A stretch of DNA of 64,000 bases from an uncultured Thalassolituus sp. (lineage in GTDB: Bacteria > Pseudomonadota > Gammaproteobacteria > Pseudomonadales > Oceanobacteraceae), in the NCBI GenBank assembly GCA_913061435.1, contig CAJXUK010000001.1, positions 1-64,000 on the forward strand, written 5' to 3'. The first letter of the stretch is position 1, and the number at the start of each line of letters is the position of its first letter. Below are positions 9,506 to 18,950 of this stretch, in pieces. The notes below the pieces were generated by a model. It was not told the origin of the DNA, ran no database searches, and saw only the letters and a list, made by a program, of their open reading frames with translations. The position numbers were made by a program, and so were the translations under genes.

Positions 9506-10654
9506 TTAGCTTAATAGCTCTCGGTATTTTTTTAAGTGGCGGGTGACTTTGACTACATAGTTGCGTGTTTCTTTGTAGGGTAGGTGGTGCTTTAGCACTT
9601 GATAAACGCTTTCTGGTGGCATTTGGTTGATGGTGCGATAAGCACTTTGCATGGAGGCTCGGCCAATAAAAGCTTTAGCAACGTTGCCTGTGCCGGTGTT
9701 GTAGGCAGCAATGGCGCAATATAAGCGTGATTGAGGATTAATAATGCCTCTTAAATAGCGTGTTTGTAGCATGCTTAAATAGGCGCTACCGGTGTCTAGA
9801 TTAAAGTGTGGATTGTAGAGTTCGTCGCTGGTGAGTAAGCGCGATTCGCCGGTCATGTATTTGCTGGCGTCTTTACCTGCGCTAGAAGGCACGATTTGCA
9901 TTAAACCAAATGCAGGTATGTGGCTCCGTGCTAATGGGTTAAAGTGGCTTTCGGTATGGGTAATGGCCATAACCAAGGCGGTTTCTATGTTCCAGTTTTG
10001 CGCAGATTCTTTGGCACTGGCGAGGTATTTTTCGGCGCGTTTGAAGGGAAGGTTAACCGGTAATGGAATTTTAACGGCGGTTACTTCACCTTTGGGGGTG
10101 GTTTCTTCTTTAACAACTGCAGCTGTGGCTAACTTTTGTTCGGCTTCTTCTGAGCTGCCATACATCATTGGGATTTCGCTAAGCAGGGTGTTGTTTTGTA
10201 GGTGCTGCGAGTTGTTGCCTTTCATTAGTTTTTGATTAATGGGGTCGGCTATTACGGCTTCTCGTTCTGTTTTAGTTAATAACGTACTTATGTCATTTTT
10301 TAGTTTTTGAAAATAAACAGTGGCGCTGGTGTTTTTGTAGCTGATACGAATTTCGTTATTCACATAGTCGACTACGGTTTTCTTTTGCAGATCGTTGCTG
10401 TATTCAACCCATGCTTTTTGGTTGCTTATCTCCGGATTGTCCCATTCTTTTGATAGTTGTGCTTTGTAGTCGTTAAAGGCGTTTAGGTAGTCTTCTTTGT
10501 AGGATTCAAATTCGTCTTTTATTTGTTGTACGCCAGCTTGTTGGGCTTTAACGTAATCTTCGAAACTACTGGCAAGAGCTGTTTTTGAATGCAAAGTAAG
10601 GGGAGCTGCCATAGGAAGTAAAGCAAGTTTGGCGATGAGTTGTCGGCGATTCAT
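9506..10654 (-). CDS. MltC-like membrane-bound lytic murein transglycosylase
   Basis: 382 residues. Residues about 30-190 resemble the MltC N-terminal domain (DUF3393; FEDYVKAQQAGV, AWVEYSNDLQKKTVVDY). Residues 215-380 are an SLT goose-lysozyme-like domain with catalytic Glu235 in THTESHFNP, then AFGLMQIVP and AYNTGTGNV. It cleaves peptidoglycan glycan strands, leaving 1,6-anhydro ends. E. coli MltC is a lipoprotein, but this one starts MNRRQLIAKLALLPMAAPL with a pair of arginines and no lipobox Cys, so it looks soluble in the periplasm and possibly Tat-exported. It follows the metallo-beta-lactamase-like gene by 43 bases on the same strand. Confidence 0.88.
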   Translation of the reverse strand: MNRRQLIAKLALLPMAAPLTLHSKTALASSFEDYVKAQQAGVQQIKDEFESYKEDYLNAFNDYKAQLSKEWDNPEISNQKAWVEYSNDLQKKTVVDYVNNEIRISYKNTSATVYFQKLKNDISTLLTKTEREAVIADPINQKLMKGNNSQHLQNNTLLSEIPMMYGSSEEAEQKLATAAVVKEETTPKGEVTAVKIPLPVNLPFKRAEKYLASAKESAQNWNIETALVMAITHTESHFNPLARSHIPAFGLMQIVPSSAGKDASKYMTGESRLLTSDELYNPHFNLDTGSAYLSMLQTRYLRGIINPQSRLYCAIAAYNTGTGNVAKAFIGRASMQSAYRTINQMPPESVYQVLKHHLPYKETRNYVVKVTRHLKKYRELLS

Positions 10655-10682
10655 AGGGCAGCTCTATTGTAGGTTGTGCATT

Positions 10683-10710
10683 GGCCCTGTCAGGTTATTA
10701 AGACAGGGCC
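10683..10710. terminator. Strong hairpin spanning a stop codon between two minus-strand genes
   Basis: GGCCCTGTC and GACAGGGCC form a perfect 9-bp GC-rich stem. The loop contains the stop codon (10698-10700) of the upstream gene. No T-run follows on either strand, so it is more likely an attenuator or mRNA processing/stability element between that gene and the transglycosylase than a classical terminator. Confidence 0.5.
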
Positions 10711-11834
10711 ATTTGTGTGGATATTGTATCCTGAATTTTTTGTTTGAGGGACAGTGCGCCAAATTTAATTTCACCAAACGAGAGGGTGGGGGCTAAAGCA
10801 AAGGGTTGCCAGCGTGGGCTAAGTTCTGACGATGGCATGATGTAAGAAAAACGGTTGTCTTTGGGGTGTTTGTCGGCAACGGTTTTTTCTAAAACCATGG
10901 ATATGTATTGATCTAGGCGCAGTTCTGGTTGTAATCCATTGGGTATTACGGCCATGTTGTGCTGTTTAGCAAAATCGGCAAGGCCGTATATTGTTGAGTG
11001 TTCGGGGCTGTAATTATCTACCGAGATACCGTTTTGGCTGCATACTAATACACCATTTTCTGTGTTGATGACTAACGATTGGCTCCCTTGAGTAAAACCA
11101 GGGGTTTGTATCAGTGCCAAGCTGTCACCAAGCATGATGCTGCTGTGAAGTGGGATTATTTTATCGGGGTGTATGCCTTCTACTCCGTTTGGGCAATGCC
11201 AGTTTCTTTGCAGGGGTAATAGGTCTTTTACGGCTTCCCATTCTTGGTTCATAACCAGTAATTTGGCGTTGGGAAAATACGCGGGTTGTTCGAAGCTGCC
11301 TAGCCATTTACGTAAGTCTTGGGTATGCAGGTGGTCGTAACATATAAAATCAATGTCTTCTGGGTGTAATCCTATTTTGTTTAGGACTTGTTCAACGCTG
11401 TTATGTACGGGAGCAATAATGGGTTGGAGTAGATCTTTGAATTTGCCAAATACTTTGCGCATGCTCTGAAAATGCGGTGTTTGTACGTTGCCGCTTATGT
11501 CTGATGGTGAAAACAACATGGTTTTGAGGCCAGATGGGGTATTAAATTGCAGTACCATTAAGCGATTAGTAACGTATAAGTAGGGGTTAAAAAGCTGTGT
11601 GGTGTTGCCAAAAGCCGATCGAACTAGGTAGGGTACGGATATTAGGTCGAAGGTTTCCATGTATTCAACTTGTTGGTTGACCAACTTAAAGTCTTCAACA
11701 AAGTTTTTGGCTTGGAATTGCACTTGTTTTAACCGTTCTTGAGGCGATAAGCTCTCACGACTGTGGCTAAAATGGTTTATTGGGCGAATACCCAGGTTCT
11801 TAAGAACTTTTTCGTAGCTTAAATTCAAGTACAT
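10698..11834 (-). CDS. Metallo-beta-lactamase-fold protein with degenerate metal site
   Basis: 378 residues. The centre resembles a metallo-beta-lactamase hydrolase: DHLHTQD at 167-173 in the place of the HxHxDH motif, and TPGFTQGSQSLVI at 244-256 in the place of the usual TPGHTPGHQ, where Phe replaces a metal-binding His. The first two histidines are kept but at least one later ligand is lost, so hydrolase activity is doubtful. No signal peptide. It lies upstream of the transglycosylase gene on the same strand. A sensor or structural role is possible; the exact family is not recognised. Confidence 0.6.
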   Translation of the reverse strand: MYLNLSYEKVLKNLGIRPINHFSHSRESLSPQERLKQVQFQAKNFVEDFKLVNQQVEYMETFDLISVPYLVRSAFGNTTQLFNPYLYVTNRLMVLQFNTPSGLKTMLFSPSDISGNVQTPHFQSMRKVFGKFKDLLQPIIAPVHNSVEQVLNKIGLHPEDIDFICYDHLHTQDLRKWLGSFEQPAYFPNAKLLVMNQEWEAVKDLLPLQRNWHCPNGVEGIHPDKIIPLHSSIMLGDSLALIQTPGFTQGSQSLVINTENGVLVCSQNGISVDNYSPEHSTIYGLADFAKQHNMAVIPNGLQPELRLDQYISMVLEKTVADKHPKDNRFSYIMPSSELSPRWQPFALAPTLSFGEIKFGALSLKQKIQDTISTQMALS

Positions 11835-12009
11835 ATCTGTTGTTTAGCTCTCATTTATTATTATTTTTTACGAGATGATACAAAAAATAACCTAACTAGT
11901 ACTAAAGTTCAACTCTTGTGCGATTGTCTGACTAAGATGGGTTACACTGCTTTTAGTCTTTTAATGGTTTTAATTATGGTTTTAATTATGGTTTCTGAAG
12001 GAATTTTTT

Positions 12010-12915
12010 GTGGCGAATGCAAATAATTTAGTTGCATATCAGGGGGTTGAGGGGGCGTACTCTCATTTGTCTTGCAACACGGTTTTTCCTAATCATCCGA
12101 CGATTGCTTGTGAAGATTTTCAGTCAGCTATTTTGATGGTTGAAGAAGATAAAGCTGCGTTTGCAATGATTCCGCTGGAAAATTCTACTGCCGGTCGTGT
12201 TGAAGAAATTTATCGTTTGTTGCCTAAAACACATTTGCTGATAGTAGCAGAACATTTTGAGCCGGTGAATCACTGTTTGTTAGCGTTACCGGGTGTGACC
12301 TTGGCAGAGATTAAAACCGTTTCATCGCACCCACAGGCTTTAGCACAATGCTTTCATCGGCTGAACGATTTAAATATTAAGGCGGTTGCGGCCACCGATA
12401 CTGCACTCTCAGCTAAACAACTGGCCGCCCGTAAAGCAGGGGGGGTGGCTGATGCCAGTATTCGTCAGCATGGGGCGATTGCTTCTACGCTGGCCGCCGA
12501 TTTGTATGGTTTGGATATTGTTGCAGACAATTTTCAGGATGTATCGGGCAATACTACGCGCTTTATTGTTTTGGCTAAAAATACTGATGACGATAATGGC
12601 TTGTCGGTGGCGGCCGGGTTTGATCCGCAAAAAGATTACATTACCAGTGTGTTGTTTACTGTTCGTCATATGCCAGCTGCGTTGTATAAAGCGTTGGGCG
12701 GTTTTGCGACGAATGGTGTGAATATGATTAAGCTCGAGAGTTATATGGATGGTGGTACGATGGAGGCCAGCCATTTTCATATTGATTTATCGGGTCATCC
12801 TAATCAAATTGGGATGAAAAACGCCTTGGCTGAGCTGGCTTATTTTGCCAAAAGCGTGCGGGTTTTAGGCAGTTATCCGGCGCATAAATATCGCCGTAAA
12901 TCAGAATTTGTTTAG
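12010..12915 (+). CDS. pheA: Prephenate dehydratase
   Basis: 301 residues from a GTG start with GAAGGA about 8 bases upstream. It converts prephenate to phenylpyruvate in phenylalanine synthesis. The periplasmic-binding-protein-like catalytic domain (about 7-190) shows YQGVEGAYS, IPLENSTAGRV and the catalytic NTTRF at 181-185. An ACT domain follows (about 210-290, GGFATNGVNMIKLES), which binds phenylalanine for feedback control; the usual ESRP is reduced to ESYM here. There is no chorismate mutase domain, so it is the monofunctional form. dgt follows after 12 bases, suggesting co-transcription. Confidence 0.92.
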   Translation: MANANNLVAYQGVEGAYSHLSCNTVFPNHPTIACEDFQSAILMVEEDKAAFAMIPLENSTAGRVEEIYRLLPKTHLLIVAEHFEPVNHCLLALPGVTLAEIKTVSSHPQALAQCFHRLNDLNIKAVAATDTALSAKQLAARKAGGVADASIRQHGAIASTLAADLYGLDIVADNFQDVSGNTTRFIVLAKNTDDDNGLSVAAGFDPQKDYITSVLFTVRHMPAALYKALGGFATNGVNMIKLESYMDGGTMEASHFHIDLSGHPNQIGMKNALAELAYFAKSVRVLGSYPAHKYRRKSEFV

Positions 12916-12927
12916 GGGCAATGATTA

Positions 12928-14280
12928 ATGGATACAATGGATTGGATAAAATTGCTGCAGCCGTTGCGTATTGGTGAGACTACCCGTTATTACGAAGAAG
13001 GGCGTTCGCCGTTTCATAAAGATCAAGATCGGATTGTTTTTTCCAGTGCGTTTCGTCGCTTAGATCGCAAGACGCAGGTGCATCCGTTATCGGAAAACGA
13101 TCATGTGCATAGCCGTTTAACACACAGTTTGGAAGTGAGTTGTGTGGGGCGTAGTTTGGGTTTTAAGGTGGCTGAAGGTCTTAAAGCTAAGGGTAAAGAG
13201 CCGTTTCCTGATGAGATTACTGCAGCGGATGTTGGGGCAATTTTGCAGGCAGCATGCTTGGCTCACGATATTGGCAATCCGCCTTATGGTCATACTGGCG
13301 AGGACGCTATTCGCCATTGGTTTCAAGATCCTCAAAATGCGTATTTGTTAGAAGGGTTGTCTGATTTAGAAAAAGCGGATTTACAGACGTTTGAAGGTAA
13401 TGCTCAGGGTTTCAGGATTGTTACGCAGGTGGAATATCACCGCTTTAGTGGGGGTATGCGTTTAACCCAAGCGACGTTGGGGACCTTTTTAAAATACCCT
13501 TGGACGGTTGAGCATGCTGCATCTGGTGGTAATAAGGCGCATAAATTTGGTGCTTTTCAAAGTGAAGCTAAAATTTTAAACAGTTTGGCAACTACTTTGG
13601 GTTTAATCCCGCAGGGTGATAATAAGTGGTGTCGTCATCCTTTGGTGTATTTGATGGAGATAGCAGACGATATTTGTTATGGCTTGATCGATTTAGAAGA
13701 CGGTATTGAAATGGGTATTTTGTCTTATTCTGAGGTGGAAGCTATTTTAAAACCGTTAATGGCTGACAAGTGGTTTAGTTATCAGCAAAGTTTGGATCAG
13801 GCTGATAATCAGCGACGCCGTTTGTCGATGTTGCGCGGTAAAGCGATGGAGCGTTTAGTGACGGCAGCGAGTCAGGCGTTTTTGGATAACGAAGAGAAGA
13901 TCATGACGGGTACTTTAGTGGGTGAGTTGTCGGATCATTGCCCTGCGGTTGTGAGAGAAGCGATTACCGGCGCCAAGCGTTTAGCCCGTGAGCGTATTTT
14001 TAAGGACCCTCGTAAAACGGCTATTGAAGTGGGAGCGTATGCAACTTTGGCAAATTTGTTGGATGCTTTTTTAGTGGCTGCAAAAGAGTTGGTCGATACT
14101 GGCCATTCTACGTTTAAAAATAGCCGAGTGTTAGAGATGATGGGTGCCAGTGCGCCGCAAGCGGATTGGAGTTTATATGAGGCTTATATGCGAGTGTTGG
14201 ATTACGTTGCTGGTATGACAGATAATTATGCCGCAGATACGGCGAAGCAGTTCTCGGGTTATAGTCCCGATGGTCGCTAG
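12928..14280 (+). CDS. dgt: Deoxyguanosinetriphosphate triphosphohydrolase family protein (dGTPase)
   Basis: 450 residues. HD-domain dNTP triphosphohydrolase that releases triphosphate from dGTP and related dNTPs. Metal-binding motifs are clear: His66 in RLTHSLEVS, then HD at 113-114 in LAHDIGNPPYGH, with ADDICYGLIDLED supplying the later Asp. The family N-terminal signature FSSAFRRLDRKTQV is also present. It starts 12 bases after pheA and is probably in the same transcript. The length fits the dGTPase-like type 1 group. Confidence 0.93.
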   Translation: MDTMDWIKLLQPLRIGETTRYYEEGRSPFHKDQDRIVFSSAFRRLDRKTQVHPLSENDHVHSRLTHSLEVSCVGRSLGFKVAEGLKAKGKEPFPDEITAADVGAILQAACLAHDIGNPPYGHTGEDAIRHWFQDPQNAYLLEGLSDLEKADLQTFEGNAQGFRIVTQVEYHRFSGGMRLTQATLGTFLKYPWTVEHAASGGNKAHKFGAFQSEAKILNSLATTLGLIPQGDNKWCRHPLVYLMEIADDICYGLIDLEDGIEMGILSYSEVEAILKPLMADKWFSYQQSLDQADNQRRRLSMLRGKAMERLVTAASQAFLDNEEKIMTGTLVGELSDHCPAVVREAITGAKRLARERIFKDPRKTAIEVGAYATLANLLDAFLVAAKELVDTGHSTFKNSRVLEMMGASAPQADWSLYEAYMRVLDYVAGMTDNYAADTAKQFSGYSPDGR

Positions 14281-14343
14281 CCTTGGCGCTTAGGTGTGGT
14301 TACAATGGCGCACAAATAAAAATTATGAGCTAAATACTATATT

Positions 14344-15174
14344 ATGGATATTGATTTTCCCCTGATTTTAATGGTGCTTACTGTTGTAACGGGTTTGATT
14401 GCAGTCGCCGATAAATTTGTTTTTTTGCCTAAGCGCTTAGCCGAAGTTGATCGTATTGATGGCTTAGGTGGCGATAAAGAAGATTTGGTTTTGGCGGCAA
14501 AAGAGCCAGTTTGGATCGAGCAATCTAAGTCGTTTTTCCCGGTGTTGGTGGTGGTTTTTGTGTTGCGTTCGTTTGTTGCTGAGCCGTTTCAAATTCCGTC
14601 GGGTTCTATGGAATCAACCTTAATTAAGGGCGATTTTATTTTGGTGAGTAAGTTTCACTACGGCTTACGAATGCCTGTTTTCCGTAATTTGCTGGTGGCC
14701 AATAATGAACCACAACGTGGTGATGTGATGGTGTTTTTTCCTCCTCACGATAAGCGCTATTTTATTAAGCGTGTCATTGGTTTACCCGGTGATCACGTGG
14801 TTTATAAAGGCGGCGAGTTGATTATTAATGGTGAAACTAAGCCGATAAAAGTGGTGTCAGCGGAGCCAGTCCACCGTCCGGTTAAGTATTTGTTAGAAGA
14901 AACGTTGGATACCGGTACTCACGAAGTGCAATGGACTCCAGGTGCTAATATTGGCCCAGAAGGTGAGTGGACTGTGCCTAAAGGGCATTATTTTATGATG
15001 GGTGATAACCGCGGCCGCAGTTCAGACAGTCGTTTATGGCGAAATACGGCTACCGGTGAAGCTATGTCGTTTGTGCCAGAGGAAAATATTGTGGGTAAAG
15101 CGGAGGCGGTTTGGATGCATTGGGATGATTTTGCCAGTGTGCCGTCTTTTTCTCGTAACAAAATGATTCAGTAG
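14344..15174 (+). CDS. lepB: Signal peptidase I
   Basis: 276 residues. Inner-membrane protease that removes signal peptides from exported proteins. Two membrane segments (about 5-22 and 63-79) precede the catalytic domain. Catalytic Ser88 lies in IPSGSMEST and the general-base Lys142 in YFIKRVIGLPGD; the conserved MGDNRGRSSDSR box follows. The architecture is that of gammaproteobacterial LepB. It is not next to lepA as it is in E. coli; dgt lies 63 bases upstream on the same strand. Confidence 0.96.
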   Translation: MDIDFPLILMVLTVVTGLIAVADKFVFLPKRLAEVDRIDGLGGDKEDLVLAAKEPVWIEQSKSFFPVLVVVFVLRSFVAEPFQIPSGSMESTLIKGDFILVSKFHYGLRMPVFRNLLVANNEPQRGDVMVFFPPHDKRYFIKRVIGLPGDHVVYKGGELIINGETKPIKVVSAEPVHRPVKYLLEETLDTGTHEVQWTPGANIGPEGEWTVPKGHYFMMGDNRGRSSDSRLWRNTATGEAMSFVPEENIVGKAEAVWMHWDDFASVPSFSRNKMIQ

Positions 15175-15252
15175 TGGATTTTTCATTCTAATTTCGTAGA
15201 ATAGCGCGCCTTTATGATTGTTAATTGATCTCAATGTGTGGGTTTTTATAAA

Positions 15253-15621
15253 ATGTCTGTAATGCATCGCATTCAGGGTTTATGTTCTATGTTGTCTAAC
15301 CACTTGTTTAAAGTGAAACCGGTGGTTAGAAGTAGTGAAGATCAGGCCTCGTTGGATCGTGAATCGCGCAGAATTCATTTGTATTTCTGTAAATTGTGTC
15401 CGGTTTCTATCAAAGTTAAGCGCCGCTGTGAAAGGTTGGGTTTAAGAGTCGTAGAAAAAGACGTTTTGCGCGTCGATGCTTATAAAAACGAGTTGATTAA
15501 CGGTGGCGGTGAGCTGCGTGTTCCTTGTTTGCGCATCGAGAGCAGAAAAGATAAAGAACCTAATTGGCTGTATGACGGTGAGGATATTTTAGAATATCTT
15601 GATCGCCGTTTTTCTGTTTAA
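15253..15621 (+). CDS. Thioredoxin-fold protein (glutaredoxin / GST N-terminal-like)
   Basis: About 122 residues from the ATG at 15253 (an upstream in-frame GTG at 15238 is an alternative; neither has a strong ribosome-binding site). The C-terminal 80 residues form a glutaredoxin/GST-N-like domain with the redox motif CKLCP (C-x-x-C followed by Pro), RVPCLRI (the cis-Pro loop) and a final YDGEDILEYLDRRF. No C-terminal GST helical domain is present. It may act as a small thiol oxidoreductase. It ends 3 bases before the YheT-like hydrolase, so the two are likely co-expressed. Confidence 0.75.
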   Translation: MSVMHRIQGLCSMLSNHLFKVKPVVRSSEDQASLDRESRRIHLYFCKLCPVSIKVKRRCERLGLRVVEKDVLRVDAYKNELINGGGELRVPCLRIESRKDKEPNWLYDGEDILEYLDRRFSV

Positions 15622-15624
15622 TCC

Positions 15625-16605
15625 ATGCCTATTGCAAAGTGCCAGTATAAACCCCCTTTCTTTTTAGCCAATGGTTATGTGCAAAGCATATTGCCTACCT
15701 TGGTTCGGCGTATCGATACCGATCATTTTGTGCGCGAGCGTTTGGCTACCGATGATGATGACTTTATCGATTTAGATTGGAGTCGTTGTCCTTCTCGTTT
15801 GGATGTAAGCGGTAAAACCTTGGTGGTCATTTGTCATGGTTTAGAAGGCCATTCAAGACGTCCTTATGTGGCCGGTGTTGCGCGTAATGCCAATCAGCAA
15901 GGTTGGGATGCTTTAGCTTGGAATTTCCGCTCCTGTTCTGGAGAAATGAATAAGACCTTACGTTTTTACCACAGTGGTGCCACCGATGATTTACAACGTG
16001 TGCTAACCCACGCTCATGGTTTAGGGTATGCCGCAATTCACTTGGTGGGCTTTAGTATGGGCGGCAATTTAAGTTTGTTATACGCTGGCCGCAATGGTCG
16101 TGGTATTCCTGCGTATGTAAAATCTGTGTGTGCTTTTTCTGTACCGTGCGATTTGGCGGCTAGCGCTGAGTGTTTAGCAAAACCTAAAAACACTATCTTT
16201 ATGTGGCGCTTCTTGAAGGATTTACGGGTAAAGATTGAAGCGAAAGCGCTGGATTTTCCTGGGCAAGTCAATACTGAAGGTTACGAGGCTATTAAGACTT
16301 TTCAGCAGTTTGATGATCGTTATACTGCGCCAATACATGGTTTTAAAGATGCTCAAGATTATTGGACTAAAAGCAGTTGTAAGCCCCTATTAAACGATAT
16401 CAAGATACCTGCATTGTTGGTTAATGCCAAAAATGATCCTTTTTTACCGATTGAGTGTTTTCCTTATGAGCAAGCTAGGGCGAGTTCGTGGTTAACTCTC
16501 GAAGTTCCCGAGTCTGGTGGCCATGTTGGGTTTATTCAATTAAACCGTAAGCATGAATACTGGATGGAACAGCGAGCCATTCAGTTTATTCAAAACAACC
16601 TGTAA
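15625..16605 (+). CDS. yheT: YheT-family alpha/beta hydrolase
   Basis: 326 residues. Member of the YheT/EMB8 (UPF0017) alpha/beta hydrolases: the N-terminal FLANGYVQSILPTL and ICHGLEGHSRRPY (oxyanion region) are characteristic. The nucleophile is Ser144 in VGFSMGGNL; an Asp follows in NAKNDPFLP and the His in SGGHVGFI, completing a triad. Substrate is not known for the family; carboxylesterase activity is presumed. The ATG comes 3 bases after the preceding stop, suggesting translational coupling. Confidence 0.9.
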   Translation: MPIAKCQYKPPFFLANGYVQSILPTLVRRIDTDHFVRERLATDDDDFIDLDWSRCPSRLDVSGKTLVVICHGLEGHSRRPYVAGVARNANQQGWDALAWNFRSCSGEMNKTLRFYHSGATDDLQRVLTHAHGLGYAAIHLVGFSMGGNLSLLYAGRNGRGIPAYVKSVCAFSVPCDLAASAECLAKPKNTIFMWRFLKDLRVKIEAKALDFPGQVNTEGYEAIKTFQQFDDRYTAPIHGFKDAQDYWTKSSCKPLLNDIKIPALLVNAKNDPFLPIECFPYEQARASSWLTLEVPESGGHVGFIQLNRKHEYWMEQRAIQFIQNNL

Positions 16606-16801
16606 CTTTTTGTAACTAAACAGCATACTTATGTATCTGCCTTTGTGGTACGTTGGTACCTCTTGTAAAATTGACGCTTTTTCTGCTCAGTAAACACTTG
16701 TTTTGTGCCATAAAACCGTTGTGTGGTTTTGAATTGTAATTTCTCCAGAAAATTCAACAAATGTTATCTAAATTAAGGTTAGGCCACTTAATTATAGGTA
16801 C

Positions 16802-18856
16802 GTGATGTTTTTCGCTGATACTGCTTTTTTAAGATTTTTTTACTCTCGTTCATGGGCATCGCTGGTTTTAACGAGTGTTGTTAGTGTGCTGCTGGTGGTA
16901 TTAAACGTTAAGGCGCAAGCGATAGAAGTAGATGCTGCGCGCTTTGATGGTCATCAAGCTAGCCGCTTACAGCCCGTTTTGTTAGTGCGTATTTCTTTTA
17001 GCGATCAAGTGTTTACTTTTCCTCGTGAAGATTTCCAAAAATTGATGTTTTCAACGGATTCATCGGTTAGCAGTGTTACCAATTATTATTTAGAAAACTC
17101 TTATGGCGATTTCTTGCTGAGCCCTGTTGCCGAGTCGCAAGATGTCGTGAACGATGGCATTGTTGATGTGGTGTTAGCGGGGAGTCACCCTAATATCGGT
17201 AATGATTACGGTTCGGCCAGTGCTAAGTTGGTTAAAGAGGCTTTATTTGCCGCCACTGAGTATGTTGATTTTGCTCGTTACGACAGCAATAGTAATGGTT
17301 CTTTAGAAGCATCTGAGCTGGCGATTGTTTTTATGGTAGCAGGTTATGAGAATGCTTTTGGTGGGGTAAATGCTCCAAAGCCGAATGTTTGGGCACACCA
17401 AAAAGAAATTTCTGTAAGCGTAGGGGATGTTGAGTTAACTCGTTACGCTATGTTTGGCGAGAAGCACCAAAACCATTTGGCGACTATTGGTATTATCAGT
17501 CATGAAATGGGGCATCTATTGTTTGATCTTCCTGATTTGTATGATCGTGACTGGCAATCAAATGGCATTGGTCGCTGGGGTCTTATGGGGCTGGGTAGTT
17601 GGAACAGTGCTGGTGGGCTTTCTGGTAGTTCTCCCGCTCATATGGTGGCTTGGTCGAAACAGAAAGCTGGCTTTTTAAAACCCAAAGATATTGATTTTAA
17701 CCAATCTCAGTTTCGTTTAGCGAGTTCGTCAACGGGTCCAAATGCTTTAAGAATTTGGCTTGATCCTTTTCGCCATGGTGAGCACTTTTTATTAGAGTAT
17801 CGTTCTGATGCAAACTTTGATCGCGGTTTACCGGGTCATGGTTTATTAATTACTCATATTGACGATCGGGTTGGTTATGGCAAAGCGGGCAGTCAAAATG
17901 ATGTTGCAGAGCGTAAGCTTGTGGATATTGAAGAAGCCGATGGGCGCAAAGATTTGGATAATCTTAGTAATTTAGGTGATGAACTGGATGTGTTTAATGA
18001 TGCTTCTGGGCAAGACTATTTTGGTGAGCAATCGTTTCCGGCCAGTATTAATAATGCGGGCAATGGCAGCGGCGTTGAAATTTTTAATATTAAAGTGACT
18101 GATGTCGTTAGTGGTTTGGTATCTTTGCCTTACCAGCGAATGAAAGGGCATTTAGGTGATAATGTTGGTTACGCAGAGGGGAATGATTTTTCTGTATTAA
18201 AAAGTGCTGATGTTTTAGAAAACTTGGATGATGTAAACGCACCTTTGGTGAGTGTTGTCGGTTTTAATCTCAATGACCGCGATGGTTCAGAGATCAATAT
18301 GCCTTGGTTACACGGTATTGATATTTTTAGCCCCGGCGAGGGCGCTATTAATCTTAGTGTTTATGCTGTTTTTGACGGTGCTTCATTAAATTCACCTTTG
18401 TTGTTGGATCTCGAATATTCGGCAAAGATTGGCTGGAATCGAATTGAATTTCCTGCTGCTATTTTTGTTGGCAATTTGCAGGAGGTATTTGTGCAGTTGG
18501 TAGTTGAAGCTGGTTTGAGTATTGATAAAAAAGGATTTGCCAGTGGCAAAAGTTTTGTCAGTGTTGGTTCGGCTGGTTTCGAGGCATCTAGTTTTGATTT
18601 TAACCAGCGTTTATTAATTGCAAGTTATGATCAGAACTTAGTTTCTGCAAGTAATGACAATAGCCATGTGAATAATGGCTCTGAGCTAAGTGTTAATGAT
18701 AGCTCTAATGTTAGTTCTAATGGTTCTAATGGTTCTAATGGTTCTGGTATTGGTGCGAATGTTGGTTCTAGTGTGGACGCTTCTTCAGGGGCAGGTGGTG
18801 CGTTTGGCGTATTTTTTATAATTCTAATCGGCGCAGCTCGCTTTTTCCGTCACTAG
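16802..18856 (+). CDS. Secreted M6-family metalloprotease with GlyGly-CTERM sorting tail
   Basis: 684 residues. A signal peptide covers about 1-40. The zinc site is HEMGHLLFDLPD (His234, Glu235, His238), the M6/immune inhibitor A-type HExxH with a following Asp. An EF-hand-like calcium loop DSNSNGSLEASE lies at 161-172. The C-terminus is a Ser/Asn/Gly-rich linker, then GAGGAFGVFFIILIG and a short basic RFFRH end: the GlyGly-CTERM tripartite signal of small motif, membrane helix and basic tail. The next gene is a rhombosortase, the protease that processes such tails, so the protein is probably exported by type II secretion and then trimmed. Confidence 0.9.
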   Translation: MMFFADTAFLRFFYSRSWASLVLTSVVSVLLVVLNVKAQAIEVDAARFDGHQASRLQPVLLVRISFSDQVFTFPREDFQKLMFSTDSSVSSVTNYYLENSYGDFLLSPVAESQDVVNDGIVDVVLAGSHPNIGNDYGSASAKLVKEALFAATEYVDFARYDSNSNGSLEASELAIVFMVAGYENAFGGVNAPKPNVWAHQKEISVSVGDVELTRYAMFGEKHQNHLATIGIISHEMGHLLFDLPDLYDRDWQSNGIGRWGLMGLGSWNSAGGLSGSSPAHMVAWSKQKAGFLKPKDIDFNQSQFRLASSSTGPNALRIWLDPFRHGEHFLLEYRSDANFDRGLPGHGLLITHIDDRVGYGKAGSQNDVAERKLVDIEEADGRKDLDNLSNLGDELDVFNDASGQDYFGEQSFPASINNAGNGSGVEIFNIKVTDVVSGLVSLPYQRMKGHLGDNVGYAEGNDFSVLKSADVLENLDDVNAPLVSVVGFNLNDRDGSEINMPWLHGIDIFSPGEGAINLSVYAVFDGASLNSPLLLDLEYSAKIGWNRIEFPAAIFVGNLQEVFVQLVVEAGLSIDKKGFASGKSFVSVGSAGFEASSFDFNQRLLIASYDQNLVSASNDNSHVNNGSELSVNDSSNVSSNGSNGSNGSGIGANVGSSVDASSGAGGAFGVFFIILIGAARFFRH

Positions 18857-18950
18857 CTTCTTTCTTTTCTAGCTTCTTTTTATGCTATTGACACTTGGGT
18901 GGTCTCTGTCAAGCAATCTGCTTTATACTGTTTTGATTTGAGAGCACAAA

